From: Corynebacterium frankenforstense DSM 45800
GTDB taxonomy: Bacteria; Actinomycetota; Actinomycetes; Mycobacteriales; Mycobacteriaceae
Reading direction: 5' to 3'
Length of the DNA stretch: 64,000 nt
Assembly: GCF_001941485.1 (NCBI RefSeq)
Contig: NZ_CP009247.1
Location: 1,984,001-2,048,000, forward strand
Part shown: positions 26,107 to 36,013 of the stretch, in pieces
Position numbering within the stretch: position 1 is the stretch's first letter
How the letters are laid out: each line of letters opens with the position of its first letter
Made by a program: the position numbers and the translations under genes
Notes under the pieces: generated by a model
Seen by the model: the letters and a program-made list of their open reading frames with translations, nothing else
What the model was told of the DNA's origin: nothing
Databases searched by the model: none

Positions 26107-28041
26107 GTGCCCGAACAATCCCGCAAGAGCCGGCCCGAGGTCCACGAGCGCAAGCTCGTCCACCGGCTGCTCTCCCAGACCCGCTCGACCTCCGTCGGCA
26201 TCTACCCGCACGACATCCACCCCGGCCTCGTGCCCGGCATCAGCGTCGACGAGCAACGCAACAGCTTCGGCGTGGACCGCTTCGTCTTCAGCGTGACCGC
26301 CGCGCTCATCGTCGCGTTCATCGCCTGGGGCATCATCAACCCCGACAGCGTGGCCGCGACCGCGGACACCGCCTTCTCCTGGGCGATGGTCAACGCGTCC
26401 TGGCTGCTCAACGCCGTGATGATGGTCGGCATCGGCGCGACCATCTACCTCGCCTGCTCGCGCTTCGGGCGCATCCGGCTGGGCACCGACGACGAGGAGC
26501 CCGAGTTCAGCCGCTTCTCCTGGGTGGCCATGATGTTCGGCGCCGGCATCGGCGTGGGCATCTTCTTCTTCGGCCCCTCCGAGCCGCTGTCCTACTACCT
26601 GACCCCGCCGCCGCACACCGTCGACCCGGAGACCCCCGAGGCGCTGCACCAGGCGATGGCGCAGTCGCACTTCCACTGGGCCGTGGCCGCCTGGGCGCTC
26701 TACGCGCTGGTCGGCGGCGCGCTGGCCTACTCCTCCTACCGGCGCGGGCGCCCCGCCCTGCTCTCCTCGGCGTTCCGCTCGCTGCTCGGCCCCCGCGCCA
26801 ACGGGGTGCTGGGCCGTGTCATCGACATGCTCGCGATCTTCGCCACCGTCTTCGGCACCGCCGCCACGCTGGGTCTCTCCGCGATCCAGATCGGCCAGGG
26901 CGTCGAGATCGTCTCCGGCGCCGGCCCGCTGGGCAACAACGCGCTGATCGCCATTATCGCGGTGCTGACCTGTGGGTTCATCGTCTCAGCGGTCTCGGGC
27001 GTCTCGCGCGGCATCCGCTACCTGTCCAACACGAACATCACGCTGACGCTCGCGCTGGTCGCCTTCGTCTTCCTCGCGGGCCCGACGCTCTTCCTGCTCA
27101 ACCTCATCCCCTCGGGCATCCTGACCTACTTCCAGGAGCTGCCCGCGATGCTGGGCAAGTCGCTGTCCTGGGGCGAGGAGACCATCGACTTCCAGTCCGG
27201 CTGGACCTCGTTCTACTGGGCCTGGTGGATCGCGTGGACGCCGTTCGTCGGCATGTTCATCGCGCGCATCTCCCGCGGGCGCACGCTGCGCGAGTTCGCC
27301 GTGGTCACGCTCGCGGTGCCCAGCCTGATCCTGGCGCTGGCCTTCACCGTCTTCGGCGGCGCGGCGATCACGCTCTCGCGCGAGGGCGTGGCCGGCTTCG
27401 ACGGCTCGGCGACCCCGGAGCAGGTGCTCTTCGCGCTCTTCGACACCCTGCCGCTGGCGCAGCTGACCCCGTTCGTGCTCATCTTCGTCCTCGCGGTCTT
27501 CTTCATCACCTCCGCGGACTCGGCCTCCGTGGTCATGGGCACGCTCTCCTCGCAGGGCGACACCGCCCCGAAGAAGCTCGTCGTGGTCTTCTGGGGCCTG
27601 GCGATGATGGGCATCGCGGTGGTCATGCTGCTCACCGGCGGCGAGGACGCCCTGTCCGGCCTGCAGTCGCTGACCATCCTCATCGCGCTGCCGTTCTCGG
27701 TGGTGCTGCTCGCGCTGGTGGTCGCGTTCATCAAGGATCTCTCGACGGACCCGGCGGCGCTGCGCCGCAGCTACGGCGACGCCGCGGTCAAGAACGCGGT
27801 CTACCGCGGCCTGGCCGAGTACGGCGACGACTTCGAGCTCGCCGTGCGCCGCTCCGAGAAGGGCATGGGCGCCGGCGCGGCCTTCGACTCCACCTCCGAG
27901 GACTACACGCAGTGGTACCGCCGCACCGACGAGGAGGGCCGCGACGTCGGCTTCGACTACACCTCCGGCGAGTGGGGCGACGGCTCCCCCGACGCCACCC
28001 ACCCCTCGGCCTACCCGGAGGGTGACGAACGCCGCGAGTGA
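26107..28041 (+). CDS. BCCT family osmolyte transporter, copy 2
   Basis: 644 residues and the same fold as its divergent neighbour, but well diverged: GAGIGVGIFFFGPSEPLSYY in helix 3 and TSFYWAWWIAWTPFVGMFIARISRGRTLRE as signature. The different glycine motif (GAGIGVG versus GLGIG) suggests a different substrate or coupling ion. The C-terminal tail after about residue 555 is about 90 residues long, acidic and rich in Asp, Ser and Tyr. GTG 26107 has GAGGAAGGGA upstream. The family assignment is firm; the substrate is not. Confidence 0.93.
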   Translation: MPEQSRKSRPEVHERKLVHRLLSQTRSTSVGIYPHDIHPGLVPGISVDEQRNSFGVDRFVFSVTAALIVAFIAWGIINPDSVAATADTAFSWAMVNASWLLNAVMMVGIGATIYLACSRFGRIRLGTDDEEPEFSRFSWVAMMFGAGIGVGIFFFGPSEPLSYYLTPPPHTVDPETPEALHQAMAQSHFHWAVAAWALYALVGGALAYSSYRRGRPALLSSAFRSLLGPRANGVLGRVIDMLAIFATVFGTAATLGLSAIQIGQGVEIVSGAGPLGNNALIAIIAVLTCGFIVSAVSGVSRGIRYLSNTNITLTLALVAFVFLAGPTLFLLNLIPSGILTYFQELPAMLGKSLSWGEETIDFQSGWTSFYWAWWIAWTPFVGMFIARISRGRTLREFAVVTLAVPSLILALAFTVFGGAAITLSREGVAGFDGSATPEQVLFALFDTLPLAQLTPFVLIFVLAVFFITSADSASVVMGTLSSQGDTAPKKLVVVFWGLAMMGIAVVMLLTGGEDALSGLQSLTILIALPFSVVLLALVVAFIKDLSTDPAALRRSYGDAAVKNAVYRGLAEYGDDFELAVRRSEKGMGAGAAFDSTSEDYTQWYRRTDEEGRDVGFDYTSGEWGDGSPDATHPSAYPEGDERRE

Positions 28042-28065
28042 GCGGCGCTTATGCGCCCCGGGCCG

Positions 28066-28071
28066 TAAGCT
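28066..28071 (+). promoter_or_regulatory. -10 hexamer of the DUF1707 gene, leaderless
   Basis: TAAGCT ends seven bases before ATG 28079. Confidence 0.45.
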
Positions 28072-28078
28072 CGTGAGT

Positions 28079-28726
28079 ATGACCGACGAGACCCCGCGGC
28101 GCCGCGCGACCGACGCCGAACGGCAGCGCACCTCCGATCTCCTCGCCGAGGCCATGGGCCGCGGCCAGCTCACCATCGCGGAGTTCGAGGAGCGCTCCGC
28201 CGCCGCCTTCAACGCCCGCTTCGCCGACGAGCTCGGCGGATTGCTTGACGACGTCGCGCCCGACGAGCCCGTGGCGCGTGCCCCACGTGAGGAGCCCGAC
28301 CGGGTGCGCGACGCCGTCGCGCTGGCGCGTGGCCAGGTCGGCCACTCGATGCAGAACGCCAGCGGGTTCTCGATGGGCATCCTCGGCGGCACCGAGATGA
28401 AGCGGTGGACCTGCGGCGAGGACCACCTCTCGCTGGCGATCCTGGGTGGCACGGAGCTCGACCTGAGCGACGCGCGCCTGGAGAGCCACGAGACCACCAT
28501 CACGGCCATCGCGATCTGCGGCGGCGTCGACGTCTACGTGCCCGAGGGCGTGCGCGTCGTCTGCGACGGCGCGGGCGTGCTCGGCGGCTTCGAGGTCACG
28601 ACGGACCGGCGCGTGCAGGTGCACCAGTGGGAGCTGCCCGACGACGCCCCGGTGGTGCGCGTGACCGGCCTGGCGCTGATGGGCGGGGTGGAAGTGAAGA
28701 TCGTGCCCGCGGGAGGTCGCCCGTGA
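28079..28726 (+). CDS. DUF1707 domain protein with LiaF-like C-terminus
   Basis: 215 residues. The N-terminal RATDAERQRTSDLLAEAMGRGQLTIAEFEERSAAA is the DUF1707 (SHOCT-like) domain common in actinobacteria. The C-terminal half (from about residue 95) has repeated LGGTE, CGGVDVYVP and LMGGVEVKI turns, as in the beta-helical cell-wall-stress response domain of LiaF-type proteins. No membrane segment is visible, so it is probably cytosolic or membrane-associated through a partner. Its stop overlaps the start of the next membrane-protein gene (GTGA), so the two are translationally coupled. Confidence 0.82.
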   Translation: MTDETPRRRATDAERQRTSDLLAEAMGRGQLTIAEFEERSAAAFNARFADELGGLLDDVAPDEPVARAPREEPDRVRDAVALARGQVGHSMQNASGFSMGILGGTEMKRWTCGEDHLSLAILGGTELDLSDARLESHETTITAIAICGGVDVYVPEGVRVVCDGAGVLGGFEVTTDRRVQVHQWELPDDAPVVRVTGLALMGGVEVKIVPAGGRP

Positions 28727-29940
28727 GCCGACCGCGTCTGACCGGGCTGGACCTGGCCCGCGGCCTGGCCGTGCTCGGCATGATGGTCGCGCACCTGGGT
28801 CCGAAGGGCGGCTGGATCGAGACGGCCACCGACGGCTTCCCCTCGGCGATGTTCGCCGTGCTGGCCGGCTGCTCGCTGTCCCTGATGAACTCGCGCGCCG
28901 ACGCGGAGGGTGGGCCGGCCGTCGCCCGGGCCCGCTTCCGGGCGCTGGTGCGCGGCCTGCTGCTCATCGCCGCGGGCGTCGTGCTCGGCGTCCTGCCGAC
29001 GACGATCCTCATCGTGCTCGTGCCCGTGGGCGCGATCTACGTGCTGCTGGGCCCGCTGACCCGCTGGCGCACCTGGACGCTCGCGCTGGCCTTCGTGGGG
29101 CTGGTGCTGTTCAGCGGGCTGGCGGCCGTGGTCACCGGCTTCACCGGGGGCTACCCGCCGCTGGCCTGGCTGGCCTACGGCGTCTTCGGCATGCTGCTGC
29201 ACCGGGTGTTCTTCGCCGCGCGCGAGTGGGCGGTGGGCACCGCGCTGCTGGGCGCGGCGCTCGGGGCGGCCGGGCTGGTGCACCGGCACCTGGCGGGCGC
29301 CGGGGTGCCGGGGACGGCCACGAACCCGGGCACGGGCGTGGCGGCGGCGTTCCTCTCCCCCGTCGGCCACTCCGGCGGGGTGCTCGACGTGCTCTACTCG
29401 TGCGGCGTGGCGGCCGCGCTGACGGGGCTGTGCCTGTGGGTCTGCCACGCGCCGACGCCGCGGCGGGCGGTCTTCCCGCTGCGCGCGGTGGGCACGATGG
29501 CGCTGACGGTCTACGTCCTCCACGTGGTGACCGCGACCGTCCCGCTGAGCGGGGTCCTCGACGGGCCCGAGGCCGCGGACGCGGTGCCCTACTCCTCGAC
29601 GCCCTCCTCCCCCTACGGCGACAAGGACTTCGACGAGTTCCGCGAGGAGGTCGCCGGGCTGGACGACTGGCAGGACTGGACCGCCTACGAGTCGCGGCTC
29701 TTCGAGGACGCCTACACGGAGCAGACCGGCCAGACCCCGGGCGAGATCGCGGTGCCCGAGGACGGCGGTCACCCCTGGTGGCTCGCCGGATCGGTGCTGG
29801 CCGCGGTGGTGCTGTGCCCGCTGTGGCGCCGGCGCTTCGAGCGCGGTCCGCTGGAGGCGCTGCTGCGACGGACGATCGACCGGATCGCCGCCGAGGACCT
29901 GCCGGCGCGGCCGGGGAGGCGCACCTCGGACGCGCGCTGA
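28723..29940 (+). CDS. Polytopic membrane protein, DUF418/heparan-acetyltransferase-like
   Basis: 405 residues with nine to ten membrane segments. The opening RLTGLDLARGLAVLGMMVAHLGP is typical of the acyltransferase-like superfamily (DUF418, DUF1624, YeiB) whose members move acyl groups across or at the membrane. A charged extracytoplasmic loop of about 75 residues (DFDEFREEVAGLDDWQDW and following) precedes the last helix. It starts at the GTG overlapping the DUF1707 stop. A role in envelope modification is plausible but unproven. Confidence 0.72.
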   Translation: MSRPRLTGLDLARGLAVLGMMVAHLGPKGGWIETATDGFPSAMFAVLAGCSLSLMNSRADAEGGPAVARARFRALVRGLLLIAAGVVLGVLPTTILIVLVPVGAIYVLLGPLTRWRTWTLALAFVGLVLFSGLAAVVTGFTGGYPPLAWLAYGVFGMLLHRVFFAAREWAVGTALLGAALGAAGLVHRHLAGAGVPGTATNPGTGVAAAFLSPVGHSGGVLDVLYSCGVAAALTGLCLWVCHAPTPRRAVFPLRAVGTMALTVYVLHVVTATVPLSGVLDGPEAADAVPYSSTPSSPYGDKDFDEFREEVAGLDDWQDWTAYESRLFEDAYTEQTGQTPGEIAVPEDGGHPWWLAGSVLAAVVLCPLWRRRFERGPLEALLRRTIDRIAAEDLPARPGRRTSDAR

Positions 29941-29943
29941 GCG

Positions 29944-31794
<1,851 letters not shown>

Positions 31795-31943
31795 GTGCGC
31801 TTCGGTCACCTTTCTTCGCTGAACCTGCCCCACTCTACCCAACGTGCGGGTATAAGCTAAGCGGTGACGCCGACCGGCCGGACGGGCGCGTACGCCCAGG
31901 TCGTCGGCGGGACCAACCCCGGAACGCACGCGAAGAACCACCG

Positions 31944-32486
31944 ATGCCCTCTCCCCCAGCCCGCACCCGCCTCGGGCGGCTGCTGCGCCGCGTACTTCCC
32001 GACGCCCCGCCCATCGAGGCCGGGCTGGCCCGCATCAACGCCCGCCTGGGGCGCGGCACCCGCGAGGACGACCGCGACCGCGCGCAGGAGGCCGTGCGCG
32101 TGCACACCACCGACTCCGTGGCCCGCGCCCTCTACTACGCGCCCGGCATGGACGGGCAGGCCGAGCCGGGCGAGGTCGTCTTCATCTGGGCGCCCTCCGA
32201 CGGCGCGGACGCCCCGCTGCGCGAGCGGGCGATCCTGGTCGTCGGCCACAACCGCAACACGGTGCTGGGGCTGCTGATCTCGCCGAACCCGGAGCACGCC
32301 GACGACGACCGGTGGCTGGGCATCGGCACCGGCGACTTCGACGCCTCCGGACGCTCCTGCTGGGTGCGCCTGGACCGGGTGCTCGAGGTCTCCGAGCTGG
32401 GCATCCGCCGCCAGGGCATCTTCCTGCCGCGCGGACGCTTCGACCGCATCGCCGCGAAGCTGCGCTCCCGCTACGGGTGGAGCTGA
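31944..32486 (+). CDS. PemK/MazF family protein without a partner antitoxin
   Basis: 180 residues. From about residue 70 it carries the PemK/MazF fold as seen in actinobacteria: [55 protein letters not shown]. The N-terminal 65 residues are an extra basic/helical segment. MazF proteins are endoribonucleases, but this lineage sits between lepA and rpsT without an antitoxin gene, so it may not be a toxin. The ATG start lacks a clear ribosome site. Confidence 0.8.
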   Translation: MPSPPARTRLGRLLRRVLPDAPPIEAGLARINARLGRGTREDDRDRAQEAVRVHTTDSVARALYYAPGMDGQAEPGEVVFIWAPSDGADAPLRERAILVVGHNRNTVLGLLISPNPEHADDDRWLGIGTGDFDASGRSCWVRLDRVLEVSELGIRRQGIFLPRGRFDRIAAKLRSRYGWS

Positions 32487-32706
32487 ACCGGCGGAACCGG
32501 ACCTGGCGAGCTGAGTGGACCAGGTCCTGTGTTTTGGGGATCCGCCCCGCGCGCTGGTACCATCTCCCGGGTTGACCGCGCCACGGGTGCGGTCGCGCCG
32601 ACCGGATGAGGCGTTCAGGACCTTGGGTTCGCCCGAACGGCCGGTGCCCGGAGCGAGAGCTCCCGGAACGCGTCCAGAACCATTTCGACGTCAAAGAGGT
32701 AGTCCC

Positions 32707-32970
32707 ATGGCGAACATCAAGCAGCAGAAGAAGCGCGTCCTGACGAACGAGAAGCGTCGTCAGCGCAACAAGGCGGTCCGCTCCGCGGCCCGCACCGAGA
32801 TCCGCAAGTTCCGCGAGGCCGTCGAGGCCGGCGACAAGTCCGCCGCCGAGGCCCAGCTGCGCGTCGCGTCGCGCACCCTGGACAAGGCCGTCACCAAGGG
32901 CGTCTTCCACCGCAACAACGCGGCGAACAAGAAGTCCAACATGGCCCGCGCCCTGAACAAGCTGGCCTGA
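32707..32970 (+). CDS. rpsT: 30S ribosomal protein S20
   Basis: 87 residues, the family length. [23 protein letters not shown] and the C-terminal [19 protein letters not shown] are diagnostic. It binds 16S rRNA early in small-subunit assembly. AAAGAGGTAG precedes ATG 32707. The 220-base leader holds a GACCGC/GCGGTC hairpin and a GGAGC-GAGA-GCTCC tetraloop hairpin that might serve autoregulation. It ends at a strong intrinsic terminator. Confidence 0.98.
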   Translation: MANIKQQKKRVLTNEKRRQRNKAVRSAARTEIRKFREAVEAGDKSAAEAQLRVASRTLDKAVTKGVFHRNNAANKKSNMARALNKLA

Positions 32971-32991
32971 CGCTCGCCTGAGCAGCAGGAG

Positions 32992-33020
32992 AACCGCCGA
33001 CGCCACGTCGGCGGTTTTTT
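32992..33020 (+). terminator. Intrinsic terminator after rpsT
   Basis: ACCGCCGACG, loop CCA, CGTCGGCGGT: a perfect 10-bp stem followed by six T. The clearest terminator in the window. Confidence 0.93.
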
Positions 33021-33049
33021 CGTGTCCGCGCCCAGCCCCTCCCCCACAC

Positions 33050-33694
33050 CTAGAAGAGTGCTACGGCGCCCCGCCAGGCGAGGACGGCGCCGATGAGCAG
33101 GAAGATCACGCCCGCGCCGATGTCGATCCAGGCGCCCGCGCCCAGCAGCCGGCGCCGCACCGCCTCGGTGGAGACGACGGTGGCCAAAAGCCAGAAGTAG
33201 GCGATCGAGGGCAGCCAGAGGGCGAGCACGAGCAGCGCGGCCTCGCCGAGGGAGGGGTCCGGCGGCAGCAGCGGGCCGACGATCGCGGCGAGGAAGAGCA
33301 CGATCTTCGGGTTCGACAGGTTCGTCGCCAGCCCGGTGCGCCAGGCCGACCACGGCGTGCCCAGGGCGGCCGCGGCGGCCTCGGCGTCCACCGGCGGCTC
33401 GCGGCGCTGGCGCAGCCCCGAGGCGGCCATGCCGCGGCCCATGAGCACCAGGAAGACGCCGCCGACGAGCTCGATGACCCCGACGGCGGCCGGGTAGGCG
33501 CTGAAGAGCGCGGCGGCGCCGAGGACGGTGGCCGTGATCCAGATCAGCGCGCCCGTCTGCACGCCGGCGACGGCGCGGTAGGCGTGGGTGCGCGAGCGGG
33601 TGGCCAGCCGGGTGACCAGCAGGATGTCCGGGCCGGGCGAGGCGACGCCGAGCAGGTTGAGCAGCATCGCCGAGGCGAACTGGGCCCAGGTCAC
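33050..33694 (-). CDS. LysE/RhtB family exporter
   Basis: 214 residues with six membrane segments. The family start is clear: LLNLLGVASPGPDILLVTRLATRSRTHAYRAVAGVQTGALIW, followed by ATNLSNPKIVLFLAAIVGPLL. RhtB-type members export amino acids or their analogues. Its start overlaps the stop of the ankyrin gene (ATGA), so the two form an operon. The substrate is unknown. Confidence 0.9.
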   Translation of the reverse strand: MTWAQFASAMLLNLLGVASPGPDILLVTRLATRSRTHAYRAVAGVQTGALIWITATVLGAAALFSAYPAAVGVIELVGGVFLVLMGRGMAASGLRQRREPPVDAEAAAAALGTPWSAWRTGLATNLSNPKIVLFLAAIVGPLLPPDPSLGEAALLVLALWLPSIAYFWLLATVVSTEAVRRRLLGAGAWIDIGAGVIFLLIGAVLAWRGAVALF

Positions 33695-34077
33695 CTCAGT
33701 CGGTCCAGGAGGTCCTCGCGGCCGAACATACGCGCGGTGTCGACGGGGCTGGGGGTGCCCGCGGTGGGCGAGGCGCCGGCGTCGAGAAGCGCGTCGACGA
33801 CGTCGTCCTCCTTCTTGAAGATGGCGCCGGCCAGCGGCGCCTGGCCGCGGTCGTTGAGCTTGTCGACGTCCGCGCCGCGTTCCACGAGCGCGCGCACCAG
33901 TGCGGCCCGGCCCGCGTAGGCGGCGAGCATGAGCAGCGTGTTGCCGTCCTGGTTCGCCAGGTCGACGGGCACGCCCGCGTCGACGTAGGCCAGGAGCGTC
34001 TCGTCGCCCTCGCGGGCCATGTCGAACAGGCGGCCGGCCAGTTCCTGGACGTCTTCGGGGAGCTCGGGGTTCGTCAT
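33691..34077 (-). CDS. Ankyrin-repeat protein
   Basis: 128 residues with about three ankyrin repeats (DGNTLLMLAAYAGRAALVRALVERGADVDKLN is the clearest, around residues 45-78). It is a protein-binding scaffold with no catalytic motif. ATG 34077 lies seven bases after a TAGAGT hexamer, implying leaderless translation; an in-frame GTG at 34086 falls inside that hexamer and is less likely. It overlaps the exporter start by four bases. Confidence 0.88.
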   Translation of the reverse strand: MTNPELPEDVQELAGRLFDMAREGDETLLAYVDAGVPVDLANQDGNTLLMLAAYAGRAALVRALVERGADVDKLNDRGQAPLAGAIFKKEDDVVDALLDAGASPTAGTPSPVDTARMFGREDLLDRLR

Positions 34078-34084
34078 GGCAGAC

Positions 34085-34090
34085 ACTCTA
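34085..34090 (-). promoter_or_regulatory. -10 hexamer of the ankyrin gene, leaderless
   Basis: TAGAGT on the minus strand, seven bases before ATG 34077; it includes the holA stop codon. Confidence 0.45.
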
Positions 34091-35032
34091 ACCGGCCAGC
34101 CGGGCGATGCGGCGCACGGCGTTCTCGACGGCGTACTCGGCCTGGCCGCCCTGTCCCTTGACCTCCGCGTCGAGCTCGGCCATGAGGATCACGGCGCGCG
34201 AGACGGCCTCGCCGGACCAGCGGCGGGCCACGGGCAGCGTCTTCTTGATCACGAAGGGGTGGGCGCCGATCTCGCGGGCCAGGGCGTTCTGGTCGGCCCG
34301 GCCCCGCGTGGAGTAGAGGCGGGCGATCATGCCGACCTTGTTGCTCAGCGCCGAGGCGATGGGCACCGGGCTCGTGCCGAGCTGGAGGGCCCGGCGCACG
34401 GCGGCCACGGCGCGGGAGGTCTGGCCGGAGACGGCCCAGTCGGCGATGTCGAAGTTGGAGACCTCGGCGACGCCGGCGTAGTAGGCGCGGACCACGGCGG
34501 TGGTCACGGGCCCGTCGGCGTCCTCGACGAGCTGCTCGACCGCGATGGCGAGCTCCCGCGGGTCCGAGCCGACCCCCTCGAGGACCGCGCGCACCACGTC
34601 GGGGGCGACCTGGGCGCCGCGCTCGCGGAACTCGCGGGTGACCCAGCCCTGCAGGTCGCGCTGCCGGATCTCCTCGGCGGGCCAGACGTGCGCGATCTTG
34701 GCGAGCTTCTCGGCCATCTTCTTCGTGCGGCCCTTGCCGGTGTGCTCGACGACGAGGTAGATGCCGGGGCCGGGGTCGACGGCGGCCTTGAGGATCTGCT
34801 CGGCGGCCTCGTTTCCGGCCTTGTCGGCGTCGTGGAGGACCACGATGCGGTCGTCGCCGAAGAGCGACGGGGAGAGGACCTCGAGCAGTTCGGCGGCGGT
34901 GATGTCCCCCGCGCGCATGTCGGTGACGGTGATCCCCTCCCGGCCGGCGCGGATCTGGTCGACGATCGCCGCCCGGGCGCGTTCCGCCAGGAACGTCTCC
35001 GGCCCCAGGATCAGGTGCACCTGCTCGTCCAT
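34088..35032 (-). CDS. holA: DNA polymerase III subunit delta
   Basis: 314 residues. The clamp-loader subunit that opens the beta clamp. VHLILGPETFLAERA at the N-terminus, a Rossmann-like domain with GIYLVVEHTGKGR, and the C-terminal collar domain (NFDIADWAVSGQTSRAVAAVRR) fit the family. The start is uncertain: ATG 35032 has GGTGG close upstream, and ATG 35041 adds three residues. It normally neighbours comEC; here a foreign-looking gene lies between them. Confidence 0.93.
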   Translation of the reverse strand: MDEQVHLILGPETFLAERARAAIVDQIRAGREGITVTDMRAGDITAAELLEVLSPSLFGDDRIVVLHDADKAGNEAAEQILKAAVDPGPGIYLVVEHTGKGRTKKMAEKLAKIAHVWPAEEIRQRDLQGWVTREFRERGAQVAPDVVRAVLEGVGSDPRELAIAVEQLVEDADGPVTTAVVRAYYAGVAEVSNFDIADWAVSGQTSRAVAAVRRALQLGTSPVPIASALSNKVGMIARLYSTRGRADQNALAREIGAHPFVIKKTLPVARRWSGEAVSRAVILMAELDAEVKGQGGQAEYAVENAVRRIARLAG

Positions 35033-35092
35033 GGCCACCATCGTGCCACACGGCCCCGCGCGGCCCGACCGCAGGCGGATCACGGGCGGGTT

Positions 35093-35155
35093 CCGGCTGG
35101 ATCACCGTTGACTCCGGCTGGATGACCGTTGACTCCGGGTGGATCACCGTTTAAT
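35093..35155. repeat. Three 21-bp tandem repeats between holA and the membrane protein gene
   Basis: Units at 35093, 35114 and 35135 (ccggctggatcaccgttgact; the second differs by one base, the third ends in taat). A degenerate fourth unit may precede at 35072. The 21-base period equals two helical turns, as expected for a stack of binding sites on one face. Confidence 0.85.
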
Positions 35156-35275
35156 TGCTTGAACCAAATCTCGGTGTTACCCTGCACACGCCTCAGGCTG
35201 CCCCGGGGGCATGCCGCGCCGTGGCACGGCCTCGGACCGTGCAGGCCGCCGTCCGCCATGTGATTGGAGTAGCCC

Positions 35276-36013
35276 GTGAACCGCGCCCAAGTCGTGTCGT
35301 CGCTTCGGCACCTGCTCAAGATCGTGCAGCAGCTCGACCTGACCGACCAGAAGATGGCGGAGATCGAGCAGGAACGGACGAAGCTGCGGTACCGCCCCAT
35401 CCGTAAGAGGCTGTCCCGCAGGGCCTGGCTCCTCATCCCGCTCGTGCTGGGTATCTGCTCCGCGGTGTTCAACTGGCGCAGCCCCTCGGCGGTGATCTCC
35501 CGACTGCTCTTCGGCGAGACCGCCATCGACGAGATGACCTTCGGCTGGCTGGCCTATCTGGCGTTCGACTACGTCCTGGTGCTCGCACTCCTCTACGTCG
35601 GCGTGTTCCTCCTCGATCTCGTGCTCGCCCGGGTGAACAACGCCGCCAACCGGGGAAAGTTCCGGAAGAAGACGGAGGAGCTCCACCACGTCGCGGGCGT
35701 CCAGGGGGCGCTCAGGAACAAGCTCCGCACGGACTACCTGAAACTCGGCGGCGAGAACTTCTACCCGGACGACTACATGGCGGCCTCCATGCTCACCATC
35801 GTCATCCGGAACATCGAGTCGATGCGTGCCGACTCCGTCGGCGCCGCGATCAGGTTGATGCACCAGGACGAGCAGTCCCAGCAGATGCTGGCGGCGCTGA
35901 AGCGGACCGAGCGCCAGCAGCAGCAGATCATGCGGAACCAGCGGGCCGCCGAGCGGGCCCGCAACTTCGACAACTTCATGCTCGAGCAGTCCTTCTGGGA
36001 CTCGCGGCGCTGA
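35276..36013 (+). CDS. Unknown two-helix membrane protein with coiled-coil ends
   Basis: 245 residues, no recognised family. The N-terminal 45 residues are charged and heptad-like (HLLKIVQQLDLTDQKMAEIEQ). Two hydrophobic segments follow (about 50-66 and 88-120), and the last 50 residues are Gln/Arg-rich coiled coil (LKRTERQQQQIMRNQRAAERARN). GTG 35276 has TTGGAG upstream. Base composition looks less GC-rich than the neighbours by eye. It interrupts the usual comEC-holA order and its last 38 bases overlap the end of comEC tail to tail, suggesting a late insertion. Confidence 0.75.
   Translation: MNRAQVVSSLRHLLKIVQQLDLTDQKMAEIEQERTKLRYRPIRKRLSRRAWLLIPLVLGICSAVFNWRSPSAVISRLLFGETAIDEMTFGWLAYLAFDYVLVLALLYVGVFLLDLVLARVNNAANRGKFRKKTEELHHVAGVQGALRNKLRTDYLKLGGENFYPDDYMAASMLTIVIRNIESMRADSVGAAIRLMHQDEQSQQMLAALKRTERQQQQIMRNQRAAERARNFDNFMLEQSFWDSRR

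Noticed and set aside
22413..28025. A continuous 1870-codon plus-strand frame, and similar very long frames such as 15768-18707 and 48395-52309
   Set aside because: They run opposite or out of frame with well-supported genes (HNH, BCCT, PTS, rne), have no domain similarity and repetitive Arg/Ala/Gly or His/Val composition typical of frame shadows at 70% GC.
31795..31941. Extended LepA N-terminus from 31941
   Set aside because: The added residues lack family similarity and read through a TATACC/TAGAGT promoter-like stretch; ATG 31794 gives the usual length.
35093..35155. CRISPR remnant or coding repeat
   Set aside because: Units are contiguous without spacers; the minus-strand heptapeptide reading (IQPESTV) has no supported gene.
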